The notes: generated by a model not told the origin, from the letters alone. Shown: positions 1-5,699, numbered from the stretch's first letter. The stretch: DNA of 5,699 nt from Flavobacteriales bacterium UBA7878 (GCA_002501205.1 DLRW01000078.1:1-5699); one strand, 5' to 3'. A program made the numbers and translations.

Positions 1-329
1 CTGCTATAATCGTCTGCAATGGGACCGAAGCGAAAGTCGGTTTGACTGTAATCCGGATCATTATAAAGCTGGTATTCTTGAACCGCTGTGCGAAGCGTAT
101 CATTAATAAAGCCTGCTAACCAAAGATGACCGGCAAAAAGCACCGCTTTGTCCTGAGCATTTTTAATCTTGAAGTCGCCCCAATAGTTATCGTCTTGAAA
201 GAGGCCTCCATTGGGACTCACGCTGCATTCGATATTGTTGAGGTCAAATTGAGCACTGCTTTGGGCACAGACCCCTAAAGCAATAAAGGAGCTACAAAGA
301 GCTAAGTAAAATTTATGCATAGTATTCAT
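1..329 (-). CDS. Secreted protein with T9SS-cargo-like N-terminus (partial, 3' end outside window)
   Basis: The reading frame is open from ATG at 329 to the left edge, giving 109 codons of a longer protein. Residues 1-23 form a signal peptide: a short basic start (Met-His-Lys), a hydrophobic core, and a likely cleavage after the Val-Cys-Ala at 20-22. The mature part begins with a Gln/Ser-rich stretch, then 'FDLNNIE', 'SPNGGLF', 'FAGHLWLAGF', a Thr-Ala-Val-Gln-Glu-Tyr segment and 'FGPI'. From memory, this order resembles the start of large Bacteroidota secreted proteins: an 'N-N-(I/V)-x-A' opening, a 'P/A-N-G-D-L-F' turn, 'LW(I/L)GG', and later a 'GP' stretch. Those usually end in a C-terminal type IX secretion sorting domain, but that end lies outside the window. 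A second in-frame ATG at 320 would shorten the signal peptide by three residues. The function beyond export is unknown. The 97-nt gap from the preceding gene suggests it may have its own promoter. Confidence 0.82.
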   Translation of the reverse strand, partial: MNTMHKFYLALCSSFIALGVCAQSSAQFDLNNIECSVSPNGGLFQDDNYWGDFKIKNAQDKAVLFAGHLWLAGFINDTLRTAVQEYQLYNDPDYSQTDFRFGPIADDYS

Positions 330-332
330 TTT

Positions 333-348
333 TCAGTCATTAGACTGA
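333..348 (-). promoter_or_regulatory. Perfect 6-bp hairpin directly before the start codon of the secreted-protein gene
   Basis: TCAGTC (333-338), loop ATTA, GACTGA (343-348) is a perfect inverted repeat. On the minus strand it ends only 3 nt before the ATG at 329. In RNA it would fold into a short stem where ribosomes load, so it could dampen translation or mark an operator. It has no T-run, so it does not look like a terminator. A TATAAT hexamer lies just upstream on the minus strand (356-351) and could be part of a promoter, but no convincing -35 or -33 element accompanies it. A stem this short can arise by chance. Confidence 0.3.
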
Positions 349-426
349 GGATTATACTATGGTTGCTCGGATTGCGCTAGAAAGGCAAGTATTGACAAGG
401 CTTGAGTAGATATTTCGGAGGGCAGT

Positions 427-1416
427 TTATTCTTCAGTGCGATACTGATAGGTCACTTTAGTGTCTTTATATAGTCCTTGATAATGAGCAATCTTTTCTG
501 TCAATAAGCCTGATATTGAATCGAAGGTGAAGTGATTTCTCGGAATAGTAAAATCGTTGGAGAAATAGATCGAATCATTTTTAAAAAAGGACTGGGTGCA
601 AGTAGTGTTTACATTCACAGAATCCGAATCCGGCGGATAGTTGAAGCGCTTCAAATAGCCATTATTGCTGTATTTCACATATAGCTTGGTTTCCATAAGC
701 TTAGCCTTATGGAATTTCTCTCTAAGGCCTAATCGATAGGCGATTTGAATGGAATCTTTATACCAGTATTCTTTGATTTGATAGTGATCTGCTGAGTCCT
801 TTTTGAAAATGGAATCAGTTCGTGACTTGTACTCAATTTTAACAAGGTCTTTTTTGTGGTAGCTGTATTTAAATCCTGAATAGACATCCATAGTCTTTAG
901 ATTGATGGAGTCCTTATAAAGCAATCGGATTTGATCCATGGTATCCGTAATCCATTTTTGATTTGGGGCGACCTTAGTGCTGTAGTAGCAGTTTCGATAA
1001 GTAAGCCTTCCAAAATGGTCATATTGAATGCTATCAAAATAATGAACTATTGGTCCATTACTCTCTATAAAGCAAATTCGACCGGTGGTATCATAGCTGT
1101 AGACCGTAGTATCACAAAATTCAAGGATACTGTCTTTCAATAAATTGATGGTTTCGGAGAAATAAACCTGCCCTAAATCATTGATCCAATAGGTATAGAC
1201 AGTAGATGGCAGGGAGTCAGGATTCCATGTTTTAATTACTTTTTTGATACCTAGTTCCTGAAACTGATTCATTTCTTTCGCACTGAAAGGAAGTTTGGGG
1301 GAATCAGGAGCATAAAACCTATAGTAATTAGGTGCAATACTTTTGGGTTGATCTCCAGATAGGCTAATAAGCAGGCTGAAAAATCCGAAAGCTAAAATGA
1401 GTTTATTCAAAGCCAC
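427..1416 (-). CDS. Exported protein with degenerate RHS/YD-like repeats, function unknown
   Basis: This is a 329-residue protein that I cannot assign to a named function. Residues 4-20 are hydrophobic and look like a signal peptide. No lipobox Cys is present, so it is probably periplasmic or secreted rather than a lipoprotein. The body is rich in Tyr, Lys, Asp and Ser and shows degenerate YD-type units: 'INDLGQ' (78), 'YDTTGR' (108), 'YDHFGR' (132) and 'YSNNGY' (249). The tripeptide DSI occurs seven times (95, 128, 169, 201, 221, 281, 299), consistent with a strand-rich repeat fold. Full RHS toxins are far longer, and no toxin domain is visible. The start is GTG at 1416. An in-frame TAA stands three codons upstream and the next ATG is codon 49, so GTG (or TTG at codon 3) is needed to keep the signal peptide. 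It follows the cytochrome c gene by 6 nt in the same frame and is probably co-transcribed and translationally coupled. The gene is AT-rich. Confidence 0.85.
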   Translation of the reverse strand: MALNKLILAFGFFSLLISLSGDQPKSIAPNYYRFYAPDSPKLPFSAKEMNQFQELGIKKVIKTWNPDSLPSTVYTYWINDLGQVYFSETINLLKDSILEFCDTTVYSYDTTGRICFIESNGPIVHYFDSIQYDHFGRLTYRNCYYSTKVAPNQKWITDTMDQIRLLYKDSINLKTMDVYSGFKYSYHKKDLVKIEYKSRTDSIFKKDSADHYQIKEYWYKDSIQIAYRLGLREKFHKAKLMETKLYVKYSNNGYLKRFNYPPDSDSVNVNTTCTQSFFKNDSIYFSNDFTIPRNHFTFDSISGLLTEKIAHYQGLYKDTKVTYQYRTEE

Positions 1417-1422
1417 TGAAGT

Positions 1423-2403
1423 TTAGCTAGCGGGTTCCGTAAAGCGAACCACTTTATTTTCAACGGCCTCCAAGCTTTGCAGATAGGCAAACATCGCTTT
1501 AAGATCTCTTTCTTCCAGACCGCCATACATAGTCCAGGGCATAATGGTTTGGAAATCGCCTTTTGTTACTTCATGAGGAATATAGGCACTATCGCCATAT
1601 AGTTTAAATCGCTCCACAAATTGGGCTTCAGTCCAATTGCCCAGACCGGTTTCCAGATGCGGTGTAATATTGGAAGAGCGAACAATGGAGCCATCTACTA
1701 ATTTGAACTCCATGCCACCGGCAAAGTCTTTTCCGACGAATTGACCTTTTTCCTGTCGAGTATGGCAATCGTAACAAGCCGCTGCATTCATTAGATATTC
1801 GCCATAGGCCAATTTATCCTCAGGATTTGGTCGCTGTCCAAAAGCAGCCTTTTGTGGGATGGTATTAATGATAAAGTTCATGGGGAAATCAGCTTCGGAT
1901 TGCGCATGTTCCGCTTCAATGGAAGGCAAGGTGCGGAGGTAGGCTATTACGGCTTCTACATCTCTTTGATCCAATTTTCCATAATGCGAATAAGGCATAA
2001 TAGGGAAGAGGGCTTCTCCATCCTTGGAAACCCCAGTACTGATGGCCCGCATGATTTCACCATCGGTCCAATCCTTTAGATTATAAGGGGTGATGTTTTT
2101 GGATAGGAAGACTCCTGGGAAACCCAGATCATGATTAAAAACCTCGCCACCTTTTCCTAAGGTACCAGGTACCAAAGGGCCTGAAAATTTAGACCAATCG
2201 CGTTCAGAGTGGCAGTCCATACACACCATTAGGTGATTGGCCAGGTAATCGCCCCTTTCGATCATTGCTGCATCAGCATTAATGGTGATTTCTTGTGTAT
2301 CGCCAACATCGGGGAGGGCCAGTTTAACATAGGCGAGGGCAGAACCGCCTAGAATCAATAATAGGCCTATAAGGATGAGGAGTAGTTTGCCGATTTTCTT
2401 CAT
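1423..2403 (-). CDS. Di-haem c-type cytochrome, membrane-anchored or periplasmic
   Basis: This 326-residue electron-transfer protein has two class-I-like cytochrome c domains. Residues 1-25 are Met-Lys-Lys plus a long hydrophobic helix ending Ser-Ala-Leu-Ala, serving as a cleavable signal or an N-terminal anchor that places the haems outside the cytoplasmic membrane. Haem sites are CMDCH (61-65) and CYDCH (210-214). Each domain also carries a likely axial Met in similar 'IMPYSHYGKL' (135-144) and 'IMPWTMYGGL' (287-296) stretches. The region from 'NITP' (103) to about 162 is repeated from 'NITP' (245) to about 314, so the protein is an internal duplication. Such proteins shuttle electrons between dehydrogenases or quinol oxidation and terminal oxidases. 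The domain resembles the cytochrome subunits of membrane-bound alcohol or gluconate dehydrogenases, but no dehydrogenase subunit lies nearby, so the partner is unknown. The ATG at 2403 opens directly into the signal sequence. It is the first gene of a unit with the YD-repeat protein. Confidence 0.95.
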   Translation of the reverse strand: MKKIGKLLLILIGLLLILGGSALAYVKLALPDVGDTQEITINADAAMIERGDYLANHLMVCMDCHSERDWSKFSGPLVPGTLGKGGEVFNHDLGFPGVFLSKNITPYNLKDWTDGEIMRAISTGVSKDGEALFPIMPYSHYGKLDQRDVEAVIAYLRTLPSIEAEHAQSEADFPMNFIINTIPQKAAFGQRPNPEDKLAYGEYLMNAAACYDCHTRQEKGQFVGKDFAGGMEFKLVDGSIVRSSNITPHLETGLGNWTEAQFVERFKLYGDSAYIPHEVTKGDFQTIMPWTMYGGLEERDLKAMFAYLQSLEAVENKVVRFTEPAS

Positions 2404-2432
2404 GCTGTTTTGCTTTGGTTGCTTGTAAAATC

Positions 2433-2478
2433 AATAGTCTGAATTAATTCAGGGGTTTGAATTCTTATTCTGACTATT
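2433..2478 (-). promoter_or_regulatory. 46-nt imperfect inverted repeat / leader hairpin upstream of cytochrome c gene
   Basis: I paired this by hand. 2433-2439 (AATAGTC) pairs with 2472-2478 (GACTATT). After one T/T mismatch, 2441-2444 pairs with 2467-2470. After a small asymmetric bulge, 2446-2451 (AATTCA) pairs with 2458-2463 (TGAATT) around a 6-nt loop. That makes 17 pairs in total. The structure ends 29 nt before the cytochrome ATG. A perfect 14-bp palindrome, CTGAATTAATTCAG (2439-2452), is nested in it and offers a competing fold or a protein-binding site. It could be an mRNA leader hairpin that stabilises or regulates the transcript, or a DNA operator. No T-run follows on the minus strand, so it is not a typical terminator. 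Confidence 0.45.
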
Positions 2479-2484
2479 ACTGCT

Positions 2485-2492
2485 CTAAGATA
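2485..2492 (-). promoter_or_regulatory. Candidate Bacteroidota -7 element for the cytochrome c operon
   Basis: On the minus strand this reads TATCTTAG, one mismatch from the TAnnTTTG element used by the Bacteroidota primary sigma factor. If it is used, transcription would start close to 2478, which is the first base of the long hairpin. The expected upstream TTG is not found at the usual spacing, so the call is weak. Confidence 0.22.
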
Positions 2493-2520
2493 GTAGATAT
2501 GAGCTGCTTAGAGAAAAAGG

Positions 2521-2546
2521 AAAAAACCTCTCTTTCTGAGGGGAGG
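2521..2546 (-). terminator. Weak terminator-like hairpin plus T-run (minus strand)
   Basis: Read on the minus strand, CCTC and GAGG arms can pair (4 bp, with alternative registers), followed immediately by six Ts and then a further T-rich stretch. This could end a short leftward transcript from the intergenic region or act as an attenuator ahead of the cytochrome operon. The stem is short and no leftward gene lies directly upstream, so it may be accidental. Confidence 0.2.
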
Positions 2547-2746
2547 CCTAAGTATGAAATCGGCTAATCCTGATTTGCCGTAAAAATCAATCAATCAAGA
2601 TTAAGTGGTTGACAATTAGGATTTAATGATAGGTGTTTTATTCCCCAATAGCACTTAACTACTCAATAATCAGTTATTTAAGGAATTAATGGAGTCCCTT
2701 TTTAAATATTTATAGTTAAATAGTTTAAATACAAATTACTCAATTT

Positions 2747-2761
2747 CACAATTTTATTGTG
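2747..2761. promoter_or_regulatory. Dyad CACAAT-TTT-ATTGTG upstream of the histidine kinase
   Basis: This is a perfect 6-bp inverted repeat with a 3-nt spacer, 51 nt before the kinase ATG. It contains a TTG (2757-2759) at a position suited to a -33 element, with T/A-rich sequence (2779-2788) about 20 nt downstream that only loosely fits a -7 element. A repressor or activator site overlapping the kinase promoter is a reasonable inference, but nothing here identifies the binding protein. Confidence 0.28.
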
Positions 2762-2812
2762 GTTTTAACAAGCGATTTTACTATATTGAGTGGTATCAAC
2801 TAATCCCTCTAT

Positions 2813-4105
2813 ATGCAGTTTTTTTCTCCCCCCTCATCACTGGGTGTGCCTGGTGATGCTGATACTCTCGTGGGTCAACGTGCCAATGTTATAAATGGAA
2901 TTTGTTTGGCATCTTCCCTTATGGCTCTCTTCTTTCTTGTAGTATCTAATTTGTATCAATGGCCTTATGTGGCAAAATTTATTGCGCTTACTGTTTCTAT
3001 TATAATATTAATTCCAATTGTATTAAATAGATTAAAAAAACATGTTTTGTCGGCATTATTCTTTATGCTGTTTACTATAGGCCTTATTACCTTTCTTCCC
3101 ATCCTCTTTGGTTTGCGTTATCACTTTCAGGTCTATTTCTTAGGTGGGGTGGGACTTCCCTTTGTATTGCTTAATGCGAATTTTGGTAAATGGCGCTATA
3201 TATTTTCTTTTAGCTATGCCATTCTCTGGGCTTTGGTGCAGTTTGGTTATGGTGAACAGGAAGGCTTGGTTTCTCTGGGTGATGATCTTGTTAATCAAAT
3301 TGTTATGATGAACTATGGAATGTCCTTTATTACTATAAGTTGCGGGACTTTCATTTTTACCATTCAGAGTGATCGCTATCGTAAAATTATCAAGCAGCAA
3401 TACGAGGGTCTGCTTGAGGTAAATAAGAAACTTGCCAATTTTTCCTATGTAGTGTCTCATGACCTTAAAGCGCCAATTGCCAATATATCTTCTATTGTTA
3501 GGCTTGTTAAAGAGGATTCGAAAGCAGTGCTTAGTGAATTCTCTATGGAGATGCTGACTTTAATTGATAAGAGCAGCGTACAATCTATGGATATGATTCA
3601 AGCGGTTTTACGCTATTCTCTGGTTACCAATGAAGAGATAAATCAAAGTGAATTTGACTTGGAGGCTTTTTTAGACAAGATCAGAGCTAAGTTTTATGGT
3701 CGCAAGAAATTGGAAATTGAATGCAGAGGCGAGATTCCTTCTTTATGGGGTAGTGAAGTGCAATTGGAACAAATAGTATCCAATTTGGTAGACAATGCCA
3801 TAAAATATCATGACAAGCCAGAGGGCTGGGTTAAAATTGCCGTTGATCGCAATGGTCCTAATCAGCTTCATTTTAAAGTACAGGATAATGGGCCGGGAAT
3901 TCCTCCCAAGCTCCAATCGGAGGTTTTTAAGCTCTTTAGTAAAAACCCAAATACAGGAACTGAAAGCAGCGGAATTGGCCTGGCGGTAGTGAAGAACCTG
4001 GTAGAAAAATCCGGTAATTCCATTGGAATTCAATCCGAAGCAGGTGAAGGAACCACCTTTTGGTTTACCTGGGATATTAAAGCTCCAAAAAGCTCTGTTT
4101 CTTAA
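2813..4105 (+). CDS. Membrane sensor histidine kinase (HisKA-HATPase), orphan
   Basis: This 430-residue protein probably phosphorylates itself on a His and passes the phosphate to an unidentified response regulator. The N-terminal third has about six hydrophobic segments (roughly 27-48, 53-72, 78-101, 105-124, 128-146, 167-185), and I do not recognise it as a named sensor domain. A short helical linker (about 186-210) leads to the HisKA H-box 'SHDLKAPI', with H216 as the phospho-acceptor. The ATPase domain has an N-box with N324 and N328, a G1 box 'DNGPGI' (358-363), a G2 box 'GIGL' (387-390) and a G3 'GEGTTF' (411-416). All catalytic boxes look intact. No PAS, HAMP or receiver domain is visible. 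ATG at 2813 keeps the whole first helix, whereas the next in-frame Met (37) would cut it. Runs of seven T and six C follow the start codon. The flanking genes are divergent and convergent, so the kinase is transcribed alone. Confidence 0.95.
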   Translation: MQFFSPPSSLGVPGDADTLVGQRANVINGICLASSLMALFFLVVSNLYQWPYVAKFIALTVSIIILIPIVLNRLKKHVLSALFFMLFTIGLITFLPILFGLRYHFQVYFLGGVGLPFVLLNANFGKWRYIFSFSYAILWALVQFGYGEQEGLVSLGDDLVNQIVMMNYGMSFITISCGTFIFTIQSDRYRKIIKQQYEGLLEVNKKLANFSYVVSHDLKAPIANISSIVRLVKEDSKAVLSEFSMEMLTLIDKSSVQSMDMIQAVLRYSLVTNEEINQSEFDLEAFLDKIRAKFYGRKKLEIECRGEIPSLWGSEVQLEQIVSNLVDNAIKYHDKPEGWVKIAVDRNGPNQLHFKVQDNGPGIPPKLQSEVFKLFSKNPNTGTESSGIGLAVVKNLVEKSGNSIGIQSEAGEGTTFWFTWDIKAPKSSVS

Positions 4106-4119
4106 GCTTTAATTAAGCT
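4105..4119. terminator. Short dyad at the convergent kinase/AraC junction
   Basis: AGCTT (4105-4109), loop TAATT, AAGCT (4115-4119) forms a 5-bp inverted repeat that spans the 3-nt gap and overlaps both stop codons. It could serve as a weak bidirectional end signal for the two convergent transcripts. The stem is AT-rich and has no strong T-run on either side, so both transcripts may well read into each other. Confidence 0.22.
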
Positions 4120-5020
4120 GGGAACGAAACTCTTTAGGGCTGATTTCGACCATGCGCTTAAACAATCGACTAAAAGACTGGCTATGCTCAAAACCCAGAT
4201 CATAAGCAATCTCACTAATGCTTAATTCGGGTTGTGCTAGCTTTTCTTTGGCCTTATCAATCAAATAGCTTTGGATATGTTGCTGGGCGTTTTGACCACT
4301 ATGCACTTTCAAAAACTGACTGAGATAGGAGGGCGACATGTTTAGAGATTCGGCTAAATCATGAACGCTGGGTAGGCCTTTTCTAAGCGGGCTGTCTCTT
4401 TTAAAATAGTCATGCAACCATTTTTCAACCTGGCTAAGCAGGCTATGGTGACTAACTTTTCTTGTTATGAATTGCCTTTGATAGAAGCGTTCGGCATAAT
4501 TGAGCAGGACTTCAATTTGTGCTAAAATGATATTCTGACTAAATGCATCGATGGGATGATGGTATTCGGCTTCAATATTCTTCATTAATTGAATCATGGC
4601 CGATTCTTCCTTTTCAGAAAGATGCAGCGCTTCATTCACACGATAACTGAAGTATTCATAATGCTTGATTTTAACGGCTAAAGGGCTTTTTAGAAGAAAG
4701 TCGGGATGAAATAAGAGAAGCCAGCCATAAGGTTTGCTGCCTTCTTCATAATGGGCTTTTACACTGATAACCTGTCCTGGAGCGACAAAAGACATCAGGC
4801 CCTCATCAAAATCATAAGCTTGATGGCCGTAGCGCATTTTGCCTTGTACTCCGTGTTTTAAAGCGATGGTATAGTAAGGAGAACGTAGGCTGATTTCATC
4901 CCCATCGTATTGATAATTAACGTCACTATAATTCACCAGGCTAATAAGCGGGTGCTCCGGTGAAGGGAGCCCCGCCAATTTATGGTATTCGCTTATCGAC
5001 TTAATTAAGTGCATGGCCAT
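4109..5020 (-). CDS. AraC-family transcriptional regulator
   Basis: This is a DNA-binding regulator of about 303 residues. The N-terminal part (to about 115) is a strand-rich, cupin-like sensing domain. Next comes a helical segment with the conserved 'FHPDFL', 'FFSY'-like (YFSYRVNEALHLS) and 'FSQNIILAQIE' pattern, then 'LLNYAERFY-RQFITRK' near 172-188. From memory this is typical of a large Bacteroidota AraC subgroup. The C-terminus holds two helix-turn-helix units, about 219-240 (Val-His-Asp-Leu-Ala to Ser-Gln-Phe-Leu) and 268-290 ('SISEIAYDLGFEHSQSFSRLF'-type), ending in the usual Ser-Pro-Lys-Glu-Phe-Arg. The frame stays open to 5092, but that start would overlap the SDR gene by 62 nt and add a tail not typical of the family. 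ATG at 5020 (or 5014, giving Met-His-Leu-Ile-Lys-Ser-Ile) sits just after the SDR stop and fits the usual family N-terminus. It probably regulates its own operon with the SDR. The ligand is unknown. Confidence 0.92.
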   Translation of the reverse strand: MAMHLIKSISEYHKLAGLPSPEHPLISLVNYSDVNYQYDGDEISLRSPYYTIALKHGVQGKMRYGHQAYDFDEGLMSFVAPGQVISVKAHYEEGSKPYGWLLLFHPDFLLKSPLAVKIKHYEYFSYRVNEALHLSEKEESAMIQLMKNIEAEYHHPIDAFSQNIILAQIEVLLNYAERFYQRQFITRKVSHHSLLSQVEKWLHDYFKRDSPLRKGLPSVHDLAESLNMSPSYLSQFLKVHSGQNAQQHIQSYLIDKAKEKLAQPELSISEIAYDLGFEHSQSFSRLFKRMVEISPKEFRSQLN

Positions 5021-5030
5021 CAAAGGTATT

Positions 5031-5699
5031 TTAAATAAGAGTGCCGCCGGAAGCTTCGATGCGTTGGGCTGTGAGCCAATGAGAGGCCTCACTGCAAAGG
5101 AAAGCGACTACCGAGCCAATATCTTCGGCTTCGCCAACTCGGCCCAAAGCGGTGATATTGGCGATATGCTGGCGTTTTTGCTCATCATCGCGATTAGAGC
5201 CTCCACCAAAATCGGTGGCTATGGCACCTGGCGCTACCACATTGGCACGAATGCCACGTGGCCCCAATTCTTTGGCGAGGTAGCGAGTAAATACTTCAAT
5301 GGCCCCTTTCATAGACGCATAAGCGGAAGATCCGGGAAAGCTAAATCGAGCCAGGCCAGAGGAAATGTTTACGATGCTGCCACTGTCCTTGATTAATGGC
5401 AAAGCCTTTTGGGTGAGGAAATAAACGCCTTTGAAATGGATGTTCATCATTTCATCAAAATCGGCCTCGCTGGTTTCTGCAAAAGACTTGTAGATTCCCG
5501 TCCCCGCATTGTTCACCCAAGCATCCAATTGATTGCGATCAAAGTGATTTTTAAGGATAGAGCTTAATTGATCTATAAAGCGATCAAAGCTGCTGAGGTC
5601 CCGACTGTCTAATTGAATAGCATGAGCCTGCACGCCCAAGGCTTCTATTTCGGATTTTACCTGATCGGCTGCAGCCTTATTCTGATGATAACTGAAAAT
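5031..5699 (-). CDS. Short-chain dehydrogenase/reductase (SDR), 5' end outside window
   Basis: This cytosolic NAD(P)-dependent oxidoreductase is FabG-like in layout. The frame is open to the right edge and gives 222 residues. The TTG at 5639 is an internal Leu codon, not a start. Classical SDRs run to about 250 residues, so roughly the first 30, including the TGxxxGIG nucleotide-binding motif, are missing. Visible motifs in window numbering are 'NNAG' (63-66), an Asn in 'MNIHFKGVYF' (N86), Ser in 'NISSG' (113/114), the catalytic YASMK (Y127, K131), 'PGAI' (157-160), and the C-terminal 'IEASGG' (214-219), which in this family follows 'xxGQR'. The catalytic Asn-Ser-Tyr-Lys set is complete. The end of strand beta-2 ('FSYHQNK') lacks an acidic residue at its tip, which fits NADPH better than NADH, but this is an inference. 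The substrate cannot be told. The stop is 10 nt before the AraC gene, so the two are probably co-transcribed. Confidence 0.94.
   Translation of the reverse strand: MFSYHQNKAAADQVKSEIEALGVQAHAIQLDSRDLSSFDRFIDQLSSILKNHFDRNQLDAWVNNAGTGIYKSFAETSEADFDEMMNIHFKGVYFLTQKALPLIKDSGSIVNISSGLARFSFPGSSAYASMKGAIEVFTRYLAKELGPRGIRANVVAPGAIATDFGGGSNRDDEQKRQHIANITALGRVGEAEDIGSVVAFLCSEASHWLTAQRIEASGGTLI

Larger units (their letters stand above)
2404..2812. other. Divergent, AT-rich intergenic region between cytochrome c and histidine kinase genes
   Basis: This 409-nt stretch contains no gene I can support. The only start-stop string I noted is a nine-codon one at 2554-2583 on the plus strand. It should contain promoters for both flanking divergent units. 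From left to right I see a long imperfect hairpin (2433-2478), a possible minus-strand promoter (2485-2492), a short G/C-rich hairpin followed on the minus strand by a T-run (about 2521-2546), an ATCA tandem (2586-2597), a TTGACA hexamer (2609-2614), an ATAGTT(T)AA direct repeat (2712-2728) and a CACAAT dyad (2747-2761). The part from about 2580 to 2812 is markedly AT-rich. Confidence 0.7.

Noticed and set aside
931..1143. Plus-strand open frame inside the YD-repeat gene (and similar ones at 1852-2079, 3140-3460 and 3743-4033)
   Set aside because: All lie opposite well-supported genes and show no signal or domain features of their own.
427..1416. The YD-repeat protein as an RHS toxin or contact-dependent inhibition effector
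   Set aside because: It is far too small, has no C-terminal toxin domain or core RHS cage, and no immunity gene follows it.
2554..2583. Nine-codon open frame (ATG to TAA) on the plus strand in the intergenic region
   Set aside because: It is very short, has no ribosome binding site, and does not lie close before a gene, so a leader peptide cannot be supported.
2586..2597. Three tandem ATCA units
   Set aside because: Too short to count as a meaningful repeat array. Expected in AT-rich DNA.
2609..2637. TTGACA followed by a TAGGTGTT element as a plus-strand promoter for the kinase
   Set aside because: The spacing is suitable, but the -7 element has two mismatches and the leader would be about 170 nt. 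It is too weak to list as a feature.
5013..5396. Plus-strand open frame of 127 codons across the SDR and AraC junction
   Set aside because: It is antisense to the SDR, whose motifs are complete. The translation has no recognisable domain.

Overview
The window looks like a piece of a Bacteroidota chromosome, probably a flavobacterial or related marine lineage. The evidence is family-level. The AraC-type regulator has the layout common in that phylum, and the sensor kinase has the SHDLKAPI type of H-box. A secreted protein begins like many type IX secretion (T9SS) cargo proteins. Start codons lack clear Shine-Dalgarno sequences, and the DNA is moderately AT-rich. I see no tRNA, rRNA, CRISPR array, transposase, phage gene or attachment site.

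Layout: (1) 1-329, minus strand: 5' part of a gene for a secreted protein that runs off the left edge. (2) 427-1416 and 1423-2403, minus strand: a tight two-gene unit. A membrane-anchored or periplasmic di-haem cytochrome c comes first. An unrecognised exported protein with RHS/YD-like repeats follows after only 6 nt, in the same frame, and starts at GTG. (3) 2404-2812: a 409-nt, AT-rich divergent intergenic region. It holds a long imperfect hairpin just upstream of the cytochrome gene, a short dyad upstream of the kinase, and candidate but weak promoter elements. (4) 2813-4105, plus strand: a histidine kinase with about six predicted membrane segments and no partner response regulator in view. 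(5) 4109-5020, minus strand: an AraC-family regulator, convergent with the kinase and separated from it by 3 nt. (6) 5031-5699, minus strand: an SDR oxidoreductase cut by the right edge. It lies 10 nt upstream of the AraC gene, so the two are probably one operon.

How the genes work together: the cytochrome is an electron carrier outside the cytoplasmic membrane, and its small partner is probably co-expressed, with unknown role. The SDR-AraC pair looks like an enzyme plus its local regulator. The kinase appears to be an orphan. The region reads as ordinary chromosomal housekeeping or accessory content. I did not find convincing evidence for a new defence or mobile system. The points most worth checking are the 46-nt hairpin at 2433-2478, the in-frame cytochrome/YD-protein junction, and the unassigned sensor domain of the kinase.
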